From Rhizobiaceae bacterium (GTDB lineage: Bacteria > Pseudomonadota > Alphaproteobacteria > Rhizobiales > Rhizobiaceae): a stretch of 64,000 nt of DNA. How positions within the stretch are numbered: the first letter of the stretch is position 1; each line of letters starts with the position of its first letter. The stretch is from contig JARGOF010000011.1 in NCBI GenBank assembly GCA_029212415.1, forward strand, positions 1 through 64,000. The letters are read 5' to 3'. This document shows positions 1 to 8,898 of this stretch, piece after piece. The position numbers and the translations under genes are program-made. The notes under the pieces were generated by a model that saw only the letters and a list, made by a program, of their open reading frames with translations, searched no databases and was not told the DNA's origin.

Positions 1-1223
1 CAGCATGTATCACCCGCAACAAGCGCCAATACCGCGCGAGCGGTTTCGTCCTTGTTCCTGTAGGGGCCATCGGTCGCGGCATTGAAGGGCCCATTGGCGC
101 CGAACTTGCGCAGGACGACGGATTCGACCGCAGCGCGCATATCCTTGAAATGCGGCGGGCAATGGCCTTCGAAAACGCCCTCAAGGCCGGTGACATGAGG
201 CAGGGGCTGTCCGGGTATCATGTCGAAGCGAAAGCCGAGGCCGGGCACGTCCGGGTCGCCGCTGGCGCCCAGAACGCTGAACGGGTTGATGCCCTCATAC
301 ATCCATCCGCCAAGGCCCATGGCCTGCAGCATCAGGGCGCCGGCATAACAGGCGGTCGACAGTTCCACCGTGACTTCCGTAAGGCCTAATTGTTCGACAT
401 AGGACAGCGGATAGGGGTTTTCCACATCGACGATGGATGTGTATTTCTCCATCCCGGGGATCGGCTGCCCGGTCACGTCATCATAGAGGCAGGTGCCATT
501 CTGCACCAGGTAGCACATCACCAGCAGCATGTGCTGTGCGAGATCGGCCACCGGAATGACCAGCGTGCTGCCGGGCACATTGGCACACCATTCATTGTGC
601 ATTTCCATGTGTTGCGGTGATGCAGGCGTATTCAGCCGTCCGTCGGCCAGTTTGATGATGCGGGCCTTGTGCGTCTCCAAGTAGGCTTGCAGGTCAGTTT
701 GTCCCTCTGCGGTTTTCGTCGCATGGCCCGCCATGTCGCGCGTCGGGAAAAAATAGCTTCCATGATCGTCGGTAAAGAAGATCTCGCTCGTGTGAAAACC
801 CGCTGCCGAAGGAAAGCTCCGTCCGCCTGCGGCACCCGCATAGTTGGGCATTTTGGGAACATAGGAACGATTATAGGGAATGAGGTTTGACCAGCCCGTA
901 TTGCCGCCAACCGTCGTCAGCAGCAGCATCTGTTCCATTTCAGACAAGGGCGCAGGCTTGTGTTTCGACGTATAGGCCAATGGCCCGTCCGGGATCGAGG
1001 CACCGCGGGCAAACCGCCGCGAACGCCGACCGTGAATGGCATCGATCAGCGGAAACCGCGTGGCCTCGATCAGCCCTTTGGGAAGGTCCTGCATGCCGTT
1101 CAACAATATCCGGCCCCTGGTGTTGAGCTCCAAAGCAGAAGCGCGAAGGCCAACGCCGCTCAGCACCGCACCAGCGCCCAGCAAACCGGCGCCAAACAAT
1201 TTTCGTCGTGATGTATCAAACAT
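1..1223 (-). CDS. Tat-exported nitroreductase-like protein (3' end outside window)
   Basis: The frame is open from an ATG at 1223 to the left window edge, giving about 407 residues without a stop, so the C-terminus is missing. The N-terminus carries a twin-arginine motif (SRRKLFG, residues 5-11) followed by a Gly/Ala/Leu-rich hydrophobic stretch, which predicts folded export to the periplasm. The mature part contains RRSRRFARG, then GNTGWSNL and GRSFPSAAGFHTSEIFF. These resemble the Arg-rich cofactor-binding start and the PSaGa segment of SagB-type nitroreductase-fold proteins. A later CYAGALMLQAMGLGGWMYEG segment fits the helix typical of that fold. The substrate is unknown. The coding call is secure because of codon-level continuity and the plausible start; the family assignment is inference from these motifs. 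Confidence 0.75.
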   Translation of the reverse strand, partial: MFDTSRRKLFGAGLLGAGAVLSGVGLRASALELNTRGRILLNGMQDLPKGLIEATRFPLIDAIHGRRSRRFARGASIPDGPLAYTSKHKPAPLSEMEQMLLLTTVGGNTGWSNLIPYNRSYVPKMPNYAGAAGGRSFPSAAGFHTSEIFFTDDHGSYFFPTRDMAGHATKTAEGQTDLQAYLETHKARIIKLADGRLNTPASPQHMEMHNEWCANVPGSTLVIPVADLAQHMLLVMCYLVQNGTCLYDDVTGQPIPGMEKYTSIVDVENPYPLSYVEQLGLTEVTVELSTACYAGALMLQAMGLGGWMYEGINPFSVLGASGDPDVPGLGFRFDMIPGQPLPHVTGLEGVFEGHCPPHFKDMRAAVESVVLRKFGANGPFNAATDGPYRNKDETARAVLALVAGDTC

Positions 1224-1407
1224 GGTGTCTCCTTTTGCGAGCGGAAATTTCGGGAGGGGGCTCGCATGGAAATCTTCTGCCATGGACAGGTCAGGCCGCG
1301 TCAGATGCGGACCGGACACAATCGGTCCAAATAGGTCATCAGGCCTAGTTGATTTTTCTGCAGGTTGGCCTGTCAGTATGCATTTGGAGGATGTCTGCGG
1401 TGAGGCC

Positions 1408-1827
1408 TCAATCGAACCCGTCAAATTGCGGCAGATTGTCGGTGATTTCAAACCACGGGGCCTTGGAGCCGACAAAGATGTGGTGCGTCGGGCGGATGGT
1501 CGGATCATCAACAAGGGTTCCCAGCGGAACGTGAACATAGTGCCCCTCGCGGACAAGCGAATAGAGCAGCGATCCACAGGTCCTGCCGTGAATGTCCTTT
1601 GCAAGCCCATTGCCGAAGATGAGAAGCTTGTCTGGGCCTGCGACGATCCGCAATTGATCGGTCTCGATCCCGCCCATGGGTTTGAAGGCCGAGCCGGTTG
1701 TCTGCCGGCATTTGGCACAATGGCAATTCATCGCATAGGAAAATGCGTCCGCCACTTCATAACGAACGGCGCCGCACATGCATTGTCCCTTCAGGATTCG
1801 ATGCTCGGTCATGGCGTCAACATGCAA
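1408..1827 (-). CDS. GFA family (glutathione-dependent formaldehyde-activating-like) zinc protein
   Basis: The 139-residue protein has the paired cysteine motifs of the GFA/CENP-V fold. These are CMCGAVRYEV near residues 16-25, CHCAKCRQTTGSAF near 35-48, and a later Cys in RTCGSLLY. They bind two structural/catalytic zinc ions. The length matches the family (about 130-150 residues). Members are described as carbon-sulphur lyases or formaldehyde-glutathione adduct enzymes, but most, like this one, have no known substrate. An in-frame ATG at 1812 is an alternative start, and neither start has a strong ribosome-binding site. The gene stands alone downstream of the small membrane-protein gene on the same strand. 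Confidence 0.85.
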   Translation of the reverse strand: MHVDAMTEHRILKGQCMCGAVRYEVADAFSYAMNCHCAKCRQTTGSAFKPMGGIETDQLRIVAGPDKLLIFGNGLAKDIHGRTCGSLLYSLVREGHYVHVPLGTLVDDPTIRPTHHIFVGSKAPWFEITDNLPQFDGFD

Positions 1828-1860
1828 CGGTTCCGATCAGATGATCTGCAAAATGGATTA

Positions 1861-2079
1861 TCAGTTATCGATCGTGTTGATTTTGTCCTTTGGGCCTTCT
1901 TTGATTGCCAGGTTTGGTTGTCCAGCGCCTGCGGTTCCTTCAGATGCAACGTCTGGTCCCTTGGTCAGCCACAGGAAAGCCAGCACGACAATTGCGACAA
2001 TTGCAATCCGTCCCAAAACAAACCGTATACCCGACAGCAACGCGCGGCGTTTCTCTTCGGTCTTGGATCGCATTAACAT
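1861..2079 (-). CDS. Small single-pass membrane protein of the protease/MBL module
   Basis: The 72-residue protein starts with a basic segment (RSKTEEKRRALLSGIR). It then has one clear transmembrane helix at about residues 20-39 (FVLGRIAIVAIVVLAFLWL) and a polar tail of about 33 residues. It begins only 22 bases after the stop of the upstream MBL gene and runs in the same direction, so it is probably the last gene of that transcript. No family is recognised. By context it could tether or partner the MBL/protease proteins at the membrane; this is inference. An alternative Met lies two codons in. Confidence 0.6.
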   Translation of the reverse strand: MLMRSKTEEKRRALLSGIRFVLGRIAIVAIVVLAFLWLTKGPDVASEGTAGAGQPNLAIKEGPKDKINTIDN

Positions 2080-2101
2080 CCATATCCATTCACGCTATGG
2101 G

Positions 2102-3607
2102 TCAGATTTCCACCTCGAAATACAAATTATCTTCTGGCTCACCGGGGGCTGTGGTTGAAACTTTTTTGGTGAAGGCATCCCAGACGGCCTTTTTCACGCC
2201 TTTTGGCTTTTTCGGAAAGCTGTCGTCATCGGCGCAAAGCAGGCGGCCTCTGGTCTTTTCCGACAGTGCCTCCATCAATTCTTCCAGCGGCATTTCCGTC
2301 CATTTTTTCTTTACCGCAACCGCGCGGTTGACCGGCACCATGGCGATCAGGCCGGGATGCTCCATCATTTCCAGGCCCCTTTCCTTCAGGGTGGCATTGT
2401 GGCTGCCGTGATGGCCCACCTTGTAGAAACAGGTGCGCGCAAGCAGGTCTTTTGCACGCTTGTCCTTGCCCAGACCCGACCATTCAACATCGTGCCAGGA
2501 AAGCCAGTTTCCCACTTGCGCGTCGGCAGGAAACAACAGGACGTCTCCGTCCGGTTCTAGTTCGATAGCAAAGGCAAGGGATGTATTATTGGTTGCCGAA
2601 TCCAGTTTCATGGCAAGATCGGATGCCACGCCTGCCCATTCATGATCTATTTTTCGCCAGCTTGCGTCACCGAGGATCTTGTCGACAGCTTCTGCCTGAT
2701 CATCTTCTTCAATCGCGTCATCTGCCTTGACCGTAGGGGGCGCTTCTTTTGCATTCAGATAATGCTCCTGAAAGAAAACGATAGTCTCCGCTTCAGGCGC
2801 CGGGATCTCAAACGCCGGTGAAAACGGGCCGCCCGTTCCATCCAGCAAGGCTGCATTCAGCGTATGGACGCCGATCATGCCGCCTTCGTCCGCGCCAAAT
2901 CCATAGGTCTCGGGTGCGCTGCCGGTCGGTGCCGCCTTTTTCAGAAGCTTCCTGTTACGCGGCGGCCCCAGAATGAAGACCCGTGCCTTGTCGACGCCTT
3001 CCAGGCGTCTGGGTTCACCACCGGGATCGAGGAACTCAAGTCTGTCGCCGGCCAGGGCCAGGGCCTTGTCGCGTCCATCCCTTGTGGTGGCCCGAACACC
3101 AAATGCTTCCTGATCCGCCAAGGGCCCGACACCAAAGAAAGCAAGCATTTCGTTGACAGTCGCCGCTTCCTGGGTATCGGCGGTGCCAAAGCTGGCGGAT
3201 GCATTTGTCAGCGCACGCAGCGCCATGCTCTTGGCTTTGTCGAGGCTCCTGGCCTGCTCATCCCGGGGGTTCTCCGTCCAGCCTGCCCAGGCTCCCTTGA
3301 CCACAAACCGCTCTTTCCAGTCCGGCACCTGGTTGAATGCCGAGACGTGATCCCAATGCTCATGGGTAATCACCAGAAGATCTATGATCCCGGGTGTTTT
3401 GGTTTCCGGGTCACCGCCCGTCGCCCGTTGCAGACTGTCAACGACGCGGTGCATGATGTTGGTTGCATCAGGTGTCCCCAAAACGACCCCGCAATCGATG
3501 ACAATCCGGAAGGGCTGGTCGCTGTCATCGCGCGGCAATTGAACCAGCAGGCAATCGCCGATGCCCTGGCGATACATACGAATGCGCGCTCTGTAGGACG
3601 GGCTCAT
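2102..3607 (-). CDS. ComEC-like metallo-beta-lactamase fold hydrolase (module 1)
   Basis: The 501-residue protein begins with a strand-rich segment (RIRMYRQGIGDCLLV) and FRIVIDCG. It then has the zinc-binding motif THEHWDH (residues 81-87; H82, H84, D86, H87). Near residues 354-361 it has a LLFPADAQ segment, and at 396-403 KVGHHGSH. The last two are hallmarks of the MBL domain of the competence protein ComEC/Rec2. A long, variable, acidic insert (about residues 120-310) separates the two halves. There is no signal peptide or membrane helix, so it is probably cytosolic. Its ATG overlaps the stop of the S8-gluzincin gene by four bases, which indicates translational coupling. A paralogue at 13417-15015 shares the same architecture. 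ComEC-type domains act on nucleic acids, but the substrate here is unknown. Confidence 0.9.
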   Translation of the reverse strand: MSPSYRARIRMYRQGIGDCLLVQLPRDDSDQPFRIVIDCGVVLGTPDATNIMHRVVDSLQRATGGDPETKTPGIIDLLVITHEHWDHVSAFNQVPDWKERFVVKGAWAGWTENPRDEQARSLDKAKSMALRALTNASASFGTADTQEAATVNEMLAFFGVGPLADQEAFGVRATTRDGRDKALALAGDRLEFLDPGGEPRRLEGVDKARVFILGPPRNRKLLKKAAPTGSAPETYGFGADEGGMIGVHTLNAALLDGTGGPFSPAFEIPAPEAETIVFFQEHYLNAKEAPPTVKADDAIEEDDQAEAVDKILGDASWRKIDHEWAGVASDLAMKLDSATNNTSLAFAIELEPDGDVLLFPADAQVGNWLSWHDVEWSGLGKDKRAKDLLARTCFYKVGHHGSHNATLKERGLEMMEHPGLIAMVPVNRAVAVKKKWTEMPLEELMEALSEKTRGRLLCADDDSFPKKPKGVKKAVWDAFTKKVSTTAPGEPEDNLYFEVEI

Positions 3608-6600
3608 AATGCATCCTCCCCATGTCCCCGGTGGACAAGCGCAAAGGGTTCCGATGGGTTTGCAGGGCCACCATAATAGTTGAAGCTCGGGCCACGCCGC
3701 AGCGACTGGCGGAAGTCATGTTCCTGCTGGATACGCTGGCCATTGGAAACCCGTTTGTAAATGATATAGCGGATGGTTCCGGTTTCGGCGTCGACAATCC
3801 AGGTGGCGCCGCCGCGATAGGAACCGCCTTCGCCCGGTACTTTGCACTTCTGCGTAATTTCGATCACCAGATCCAGGCGCTCCTGGCCCACCGTCGTGGC
3901 GCGTCTTGCGGGCCGGACAGAATGCACCTCAAAGCGCGTGATATCGCGCGTCTTTCCGAGGATCTCCTCTGAGGTGCGGGTCTCCATTGTGAAGCCGAGG
4001 CGCCTTGCTTCTTCTTCCCCGAAGGGGCGCGATTCCAGGAGGGCGCGCAGCTCGATCGCCAGATGTCTGGCGGCTTTGTTGGAGATTTCGAAGGCCTTGC
4101 TGCGCTGGGTTTCGAGTTTCCAGTCACGAAAGCCGACCACCTTGTCCATATCGCGGAAGATACGGCGCAATTCATCCTTCAGCGCTTCATCGATTTCCGG
4201 CGGATACCATCTCAGGCTGTCGGCTGAAATACTCTTGACGCCGTGCGGATGGATGCCCCTTTGGCGAAAGGCGAAAACGATGGCCGTGCGGTATTCATAG
4301 GGGTCATCGGGCACAAGATCGAAGTCCGAGGTAATCAGAGCCCGTAGATATTCACCCAAAGTGATGCTGACCGGCGGACAATAATCCAGCGCCCTGATCG
4401 TCATGCGCAAAAGATGCCCGGCGGTTTTTGCCGCTTCACGGGCCAGACGGTTGACCAGGTCCGGATGCATGTCGCCATCGGGCAATATGCCGCTTCCCTG
4501 CGTGGCAATGCGCAGGAGATCGGCACTGCGGCGATGATAGATGTCCAGAAAGGCATCAAACATGGCTGCAACGAGAACAGCGCCGCGATCATGGGCCTCA
4601 CTGGAAGTATTTTGAATGGTCATGAGATCGCCATCCCTGTTGGTGCCAAGGGCCGAGCGCAGCGCACCATGCATGCCTGTCGCCAGACCGAACTGCCGGG
4701 CAAGACCGGTGAGATTTGCATCGAAGGATTCACGGCCCGGCCGTGTTCTGCCTATACTGCTTCGCAGGGCAGTGTCGTGGGTGAAATGCTGGAACAGCGC
4801 CACGAGGTCGGAGAAGGCCTCATGGAAGGCGCGTGAATCCGGATTTGACGTTTCGGCATAACGCCGGTGCAATCCGTCCAGCAGCGCGTGCGATGTCTCA
4901 TGGGCAATGATGTCGTAGGACAGGCAGGAAAACACGGTCGATCCCGGCGCAATGCCGGCGGGTGCGTTTTCCGCCTCGGCGAAATAGCCGAACAGCAGCG
5001 CCTTTTTCATCGGGCTGTAATAGGCATTGGCTTCGCGCATGGCATGGGGATAAATCCGCAGCCGCTGAACAAATTGTTCATGGAAACTGTTGCCGATCCG
5101 CACGTGCCGCGCCGACCACAGGGATGGCCTTCCAAGGGCTTCTTCAAAATGGCACACGGTCTTGCTGGCCACGGCAAACACCATCTGCTGATGAAATCGT
5201 GGATCCGATTCCGATGGGGTCAGACCATCGGATGCCAGCAGGCTTGAATTGTTAAGGTCGACAGGCGCATAAAACGCCTTGCTGGCGGGATCGTAGTCGA
5301 CGATTTCGAAATATTCATTGACCGGTCCGACCGCGACGTCGCGCCAGGGCAGGTTGATGACGGTATGGGCCAGGGGTTTGGTCCGCGTCGATGCATTGGC
5401 TGCCGGATCAGTGGTATATACCCGCAGGCGTCGGATGGTCGGCTGGTCAACGGGCGGATTTTTGGCGCTTTCGATGCGGCGGCGTGCGTAATAGTCGGAA
5501 TCCGGATCGGGTGCGGCCGTCGGGACGGCGGCAGGCGTTGCATTCAGGTCCAGCCATTTGCGAACACCTTTTGATAGTCCCTTCTGCTCACACAGGGCTT
5601 CCTTCAGAACTTTCAGGCGTTTTGCGGGTTCCTTGATCTGCGCGATGTCTTCAATCGCATCGCCGAGAGCAGCCGATGACTGCGATGCCTGCTGGATTTC
5701 CAGCGCAAGCATGTTGTCAAAAAGCGTTGCCTGCTCACCGGCAATGCCCAATCCACCTATGCCGCGTATCAGTGCAAACCAGGCACTGTCCTTCTTGGCT
5801 TTCTTCAGGGCGCTGCTTTGCGGCGGGGCAATGCCCAGAGCATCATTGGACTGCAGAATGCCCCGCCCGTAATATTTGCGGACCTCCGCTTCATGTCCGC
5901 TCCAGGAACCGGCACTGCCAAACAGGGCGTGGCGGACGGCTTCGACGCGCATCCATTTGCGCGGATATTTTTCCAGTGTCTTGCGGTTTTTCTGAATCCA
6001 GTTCGCCGCCGCCGCTGCGATTTGCGGTGTTGCCGCAGAGGTGCCTCCACCATCGAAGTCCACCTTGTCACCGCTGTGAATGCGCGCCCAGGGGACATTC
6101 GGCGTAAAGGCTGCCATCGCCTCATCCACCCGGCTGTCGGGCCCATAGTTGCCGGACATCAGATCCGCACTCAGGTCGGCATAGGGATCAAGCCTATTGC
6201 CATGGGTGCGACCCTGCACACCGCAGGCGCCGACAACGCGGTTGAACCTGGCCGGGTAGACCAGAAACCGGGTCGGCAAATTGGCGTAATTGTTGCCCGC
6301 TGCCGTGACAATGAAAATGCCCCGATCATAGGCACGATTGATCGCTTCGGCCCAGGCCTGGCTGGCCAGACCACCCATGCTCATGGTGACGATATCGATG
6401 CGGCTGGAAGGCTTGTTTGCAAGGCTGTTTACATATTCGAAAGCCTGGGCGATGGCGCTGGTGCGAAACAGGACAACGGAATTGGCCACCCGGACCGGCA
6501 CCACACGGGCAAAGGGCGCGCCGCCCAGGTCATGTTTTGAAATTCCATGGGTGCCCCAGGCCTTGCCGGCAAGAATACCCAAAGTGCCCGTGCCGTGCCC

Positions 6601-7296
6601 CACATTGGTAAAAAAACCATCGGTGCGGTCGCGGGCATCATTGGGATGATCACGGTCGATAAAATTGCGTTGCAGATTGAAATCCATGTGGCGCGGCAAT
6701 GTTGCATGGGCCGGGTCATAGCCGGTGTCAAAATGGGCAATGCGCACCCGCTCATCGTCGGCCGGATTGCCGCTCGCCTGCCTGGCCAGATCCAACTGGG
6801 AATGGCGCGCGTCGCGAAACCAGTCATCATCCGGCAGGGTATTATAGGCCGGGTTCTGCGGATCATTGGGACGGTGCGGATCATCGCTGCCGCCAAATCC
6901 CAGCCCTGCGGCGCTCCTGTCATCCATCATCCATTGCTGCGACAGGTCCGGTTCGGCAAATTCAATCATTGCATCACCCACCCGGCCGCCATTTTCAACA
7001 ATCTGGTGACACAGATCCCAGGCATTGACCGGTGGCGCTTCCATGCCCATGGAGCCCATATCCACGCTCGCAAGCCACCATCTGCCGGCACGGCGCATGG
7101 AAAACCCAGGGCCTGCAACCTGCTTGTTCAGAGGTTCAAGCGTCAGGCCAAGATTGGTGGACCCAATCGCGAGTTGACCCCTCTGGCTGCGCGGTTTCGC
7201 ACCGGCAGCAAATTTCAAAAGCAACTGTGGGCGTGTTGTAACAGCAAACATTGTCGTATCACCAATTCCTGTGCGCCAGACTGAAGTGTCTGTCAT
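3604..7296 (-). CDS. Dual protease: subtilisin-like S8 domain fused to thermolysin-like gluzincin domain
   Basis: The 1230-residue protein has two complete protease active sites. Residues about 180-435 form an S8 subtilase: Asp190 in RIAHFDTGYD, His234 in GHGTGTLGILAG, oxyanion Asn335 in TAAGNN, and Ser420 in GGGTSAATP. A helical linker (about 495-585) and a Pro/Ala-rich spacer follow. Residues about 620-1230 match the protein encoded at 11234-13411. They include HETSH (799-803) and the downstream FHEAFSDLVALF, where Glu826 and Asp830 resemble the third zinc ligand and its neighbour in M4 peptidases. No signal peptide is evident. The N-terminal 170 residues are not recognised. It overlaps the downstream MBL gene by four bases. 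There is no strong ribosome-binding site at the ATG, but no better in-frame start is seen. The fusion is unusual; the target proteins are unknown. Confidence 0.9.
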   Translation of the reverse strand: MTDTSVWRTGIGDTTMFAVTTRPQLLLKFAAGAKPRSQRGQLAIGSTNLGLTLEPLNKQVAGPGFSMRRAGRWWLASVDMGSMGMEAPPVNAWDLCHQIVENGGRVGDAMIEFAEPDLSQQWMMDDRSAAGLGFGGSDDPHRPNDPQNPAYNTLPDDDWFRDARHSQLDLARQASGNPADDERVRIAHFDTGYDPAHATLPRHMDFNLQRNFIDRDHPNDARDRTDGFFTNVGHGTGTLGILAGKAWGTHGISKHDLGGAPFARVVPVRVANSVVLFRTSAIAQAFEYVNSLANKPSSRIDIVTMSMGGLASQAWAEAINRAYDRGIFIVTAAGNNYANLPTRFLVYPARFNRVVGACGVQGRTHGNRLDPYADLSADLMSGNYGPDSRVDEAMAAFTPNVPWARIHSGDKVDFDGGGTSAATPQIAAAAANWIQKNRKTLEKYPRKWMRVEAVRHALFGSAGSWSGHEAEVRKYYGRGILQSNDALGIAPPQSSALKKAKKDSAWFALIRGIGGLGIAGEQATLFDNMLALEIQQASQSSAALGDAIEDIAQIKEPAKRLKVLKEALCEQKGLSKGVRKWLDLNATPAAVPTAAPDPDSDYYARRRIESAKNPPVDQPTIRRLRVYTTDPAANASTRTKPLAHTVINLPWRDVAVGPVNEYFEIVDYDPASKAFYAPVDLNNSSLLASDGLTPSESDPRFHQQMVFAVASKTVCHFEEALGRPSLWSARHVRIGNSFHEQFVQRLRIYPHAMREANAYYSPMKKALLFGYFAEAENAPAGIAPGSTVFSCLSYDIIAHETSHALLDGLHRRYAETSNPDSRAFHEAFSDLVALFQHFTHDTALRSSIGRTRPGRESFDANLTGLARQFGLATGMHGALRSALGTNRDGDLMTIQNTSSEAHDRGAVLVAAMFDAFLDIYHRRSADLLRIATQGSGILPDGDMHPDLVNRLAREAAKTAGHLLRMTIRALDYCPPVSITLGEYLRALITSDFDLVPDDPYEYRTAIVFAFRQRGIHPHGVKSISADSLRWYPPEIDEALKDELRRIFRDMDKVVGFRDWKLETQRSKAFEISNKAARHLAIELRALLESRPFGEEEARRLGFTMETRTSEEILGKTRDITRFEVHSVRPARRATTVGQERLDLVIEITQKCKVPGEGGSYRGGATWIVDAETGTIRYIIYKRVSNGQRIQQEHDFRQSLRRGPSFNYYGGPANPSEPFALVHRGHGEDAL

Positions 7297-7416
7297 GATG
7301 CGTCGTCTGGAGATTACTTTTATGCGCAGTGTTATTTTTGGTTGAACCGAAACCGTCCGTGTATATTTTCAGTTGATCGGCAACAGGTCAGCCATCGTAG
7401 ATCAGGGGCTTTGAAA

Positions 7417-7453
7417 CGCAACCTCTTGTTGCGCAAGTGATCGCCATCACTTG
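7417..7453 (-). terminator. Tandem hairpins after the NlpC-like gene
   Basis: Two perfect inverted repeats lie side by side. One has 8-base arms at 7434-7441 and 7446-7453 with a 4-base loop and overlaps the stop codon of the minus-strand gene. The other has 6-base arms at 7417-7422 and 7428-7433 with a 5-base loop and is followed on the minus strand by a short T run. Their position fits transcription termination or attenuation between the NlpC-like gene and the protease gene downstream of it. If they act as a terminator, that gene is not co-transcribed with the protease module. Confidence 0.55.
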
Positions 7454-8898
7454 TCGATGAATTCGTTGTTGGCGGCATCATAGACCTTGTGTCCCAGAAC
7501 ATTCTTGCTCTTCATCGCATGGATTTTCGCAGCGAGTCTCTCATTGCGATCCTTGTATTTTTGGTGGTTGACCGTCAGCAGCGCCTTTTCCCTGTTCGGC
7601 TTTTTCAAAGCCTTGCTCACCGTATCCTTGCTGGCCCGCCCATGGTGATGGATATCTGCAATAATCGCGCAGATTGTATCTTCCTGACCATTCAGGTCAT
7701 ACCAGGGATGATAACGCCGGGTCATCTTGTGTTGCAGGATGTCAGCCGATACCCGCACCTGCGCCGCTCTGCAGTCCGGGTCGTGTGCGGTCCAGTGCAT
7801 AAGCCGCGCCACGTGCAATATTTCCTGTTCATCAATCAGCTTGCGCCGGGGATTGAGAAAATTCATGAAGAGTTGCAGTTGATTGTCGAAGACCTCTTCC
7901 AGATCGGTGAGGCCGCCATCGCTGTCTATCCGGTGCAGCCGATCATTGTGCATTGTGAGTTCGGGGAAATAATCCCGGGCGTTGGGGAGTTTGAGGAAGG
8001 CGCGGAAAAGCAGGATGAGGTTGTCCCGAGGCGTGTGTGCGGCAAGCTGATAGAAGCCGAAGGTGAATTTGGCCCTGTCATAGGTATTGGGCAGGTTCAT
8101 GAAGCTTTGACTTTCGCAATGGGCCGTTACATCGATAATATGGGCCCAATGGTCGATCTGATCGACATGGTCATCGGCCTGATATTTCACGCCGTAGTAC
8201 TGGTTCACCGGAATATAGATGCCGTGATATTTTTTTGATGGATTGTTCACCTCGCGGCCCACCAGAAACTCGTTTTGGTGATTTCCCGATAGCGTTCTGG
8301 AAAACCAGTCGCGATTGCGTTTTTCCAGACTGAACGCAATGCCGCGGACAACAGGCGTGCCCGTCGGCTGTATATTCAGCAACAGATCAGAACCGGGGAT
8401 GGTGCCGAAAAAAAGCGCCTGATGGCCCGAATAGACCGCCTGAAAAGTATCCAGAAATTTCTGCGGTGACCATTTCACCACTTTGTCCGGTGTGTTGGAA
8501 TAGTGATAGATGCTGCCGTCGCAGTAGATGCCAATATGCTTTTGCGGAATATTGCCCATTTTTTTCGAGGACAGATCAACATTGTTCTGCCGCGTCACGA
8601 AAAGGAGTTGTGTCAGGGATTTGTCAGCGTCGTTGAACATGCCCACCTTTGGGCACCGGGCAAAAATTTCATGCACGCGGACATTCCCGGGTTGCTTGTT
8701 GCCACCCTTGAAGTCAACGCAGTTGAAAGAGAAATCCAGGCCCGTCATGTGACTGACAAAGTGGGCGCAATGGTTCTGTTTGTGGTCGTGGAAATTGTTT
8801 GGGCAGACCTGATCGATCGATTTTCCCAGTGCCGCTTCGAGTGCCGCTTCGAGTGCCGCTTCGAGTGCCGCTTCGAGTGCTGGTTTGATATCGCTCAT
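7447..8898 (-). CDS. NlpC/P60-like cysteine peptidase-type protein with N-terminal EAAL repeat
   Basis: An ATG at 8898 with an AAGG site five bases upstream gives 483 residues; the longer frame to 8931 lacks such a site. Residues 9-24 are a tandem EAAL repeat encoded by 12-base direct repeats. Then comes NHCAHFVSHMTG with a candidate nucleophile Cys44, and HIGIYCDGSIYHYSN with candidate catalytic His121 and a further His132. This arrangement resembles the Cys/His layout of NlpC/P60 or CHAP amidases. The C-terminal half is not recognised. There is no signal peptide or membrane segment, so activity on exported peptidoglycan is not obvious. The gene lies upstream of the S8-gluzincin gene on the same strand, about 150 bases away. 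Functional assignment is tentative. Confidence 0.75.
   Translation of the reverse strand: MSDIKPALEAALEAALEAALEAALGKSIDQVCPNNFHDHKQNHCAHFVSHMTGLDFSFNCVDFKGGNKQPGNVRVHEIFARCPKVGMFNDADKSLTQLLFVTRQNNVDLSSKKMGNIPQKHIGIYCDGSIYHYSNTPDKVVKWSPQKFLDTFQAVYSGHQALFFGTIPGSDLLLNIQPTGTPVVRGIAFSLEKRNRDWFSRTLSGNHQNEFLVGREVNNPSKKYHGIYIPVNQYYGVKYQADDHVDQIDHWAHIIDVTAHCESQSFMNLPNTYDRAKFTFGFYQLAAHTPRDNLILLFRAFLKLPNARDYFPELTMHNDRLHRIDSDGGLTDLEEVFDNQLQLFMNFLNPRRKLIDEQEILHVARLMHWTAHDPDCRAAQVRVSADILQHKMTRRYHPWYDLNGQEDTICAIIADIHHHGRASKDTVSKALKKPNREKALLTVNHQKYKDRNERLAAKIHAMKSKNVLGHKVYDAANNEFIDK
8829..8880 (-). repeat. 12-base tandem repeat, four copies, coding for EAAL
   Basis: The unit gtgccgcttcga occurs four times without mismatch from 8829 to 8876, followed by a partial copy to 8880. 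On the minus strand it encodes tandem Glu-Ala-Ala-Leu near the N-terminus of the NlpC-like protein. Because the unit is a multiple of three, slippage would change helix length without breaking the frame. Confidence 0.95.

Noticed and set aside
1036-2076. 346-codon plus-strand frame at the left end
   Set aside because: It covers the GFA, small membrane and Tat-protein genes in antisense. Its product is low in structure and the real genes on the minus strand have motifs.
8829-8880. Repeat considered as a CRISPR-like array or integration site
   Set aside because: Units are 12 bases, contiguous without spacers and inside a coding frame; a coding microsatellite.
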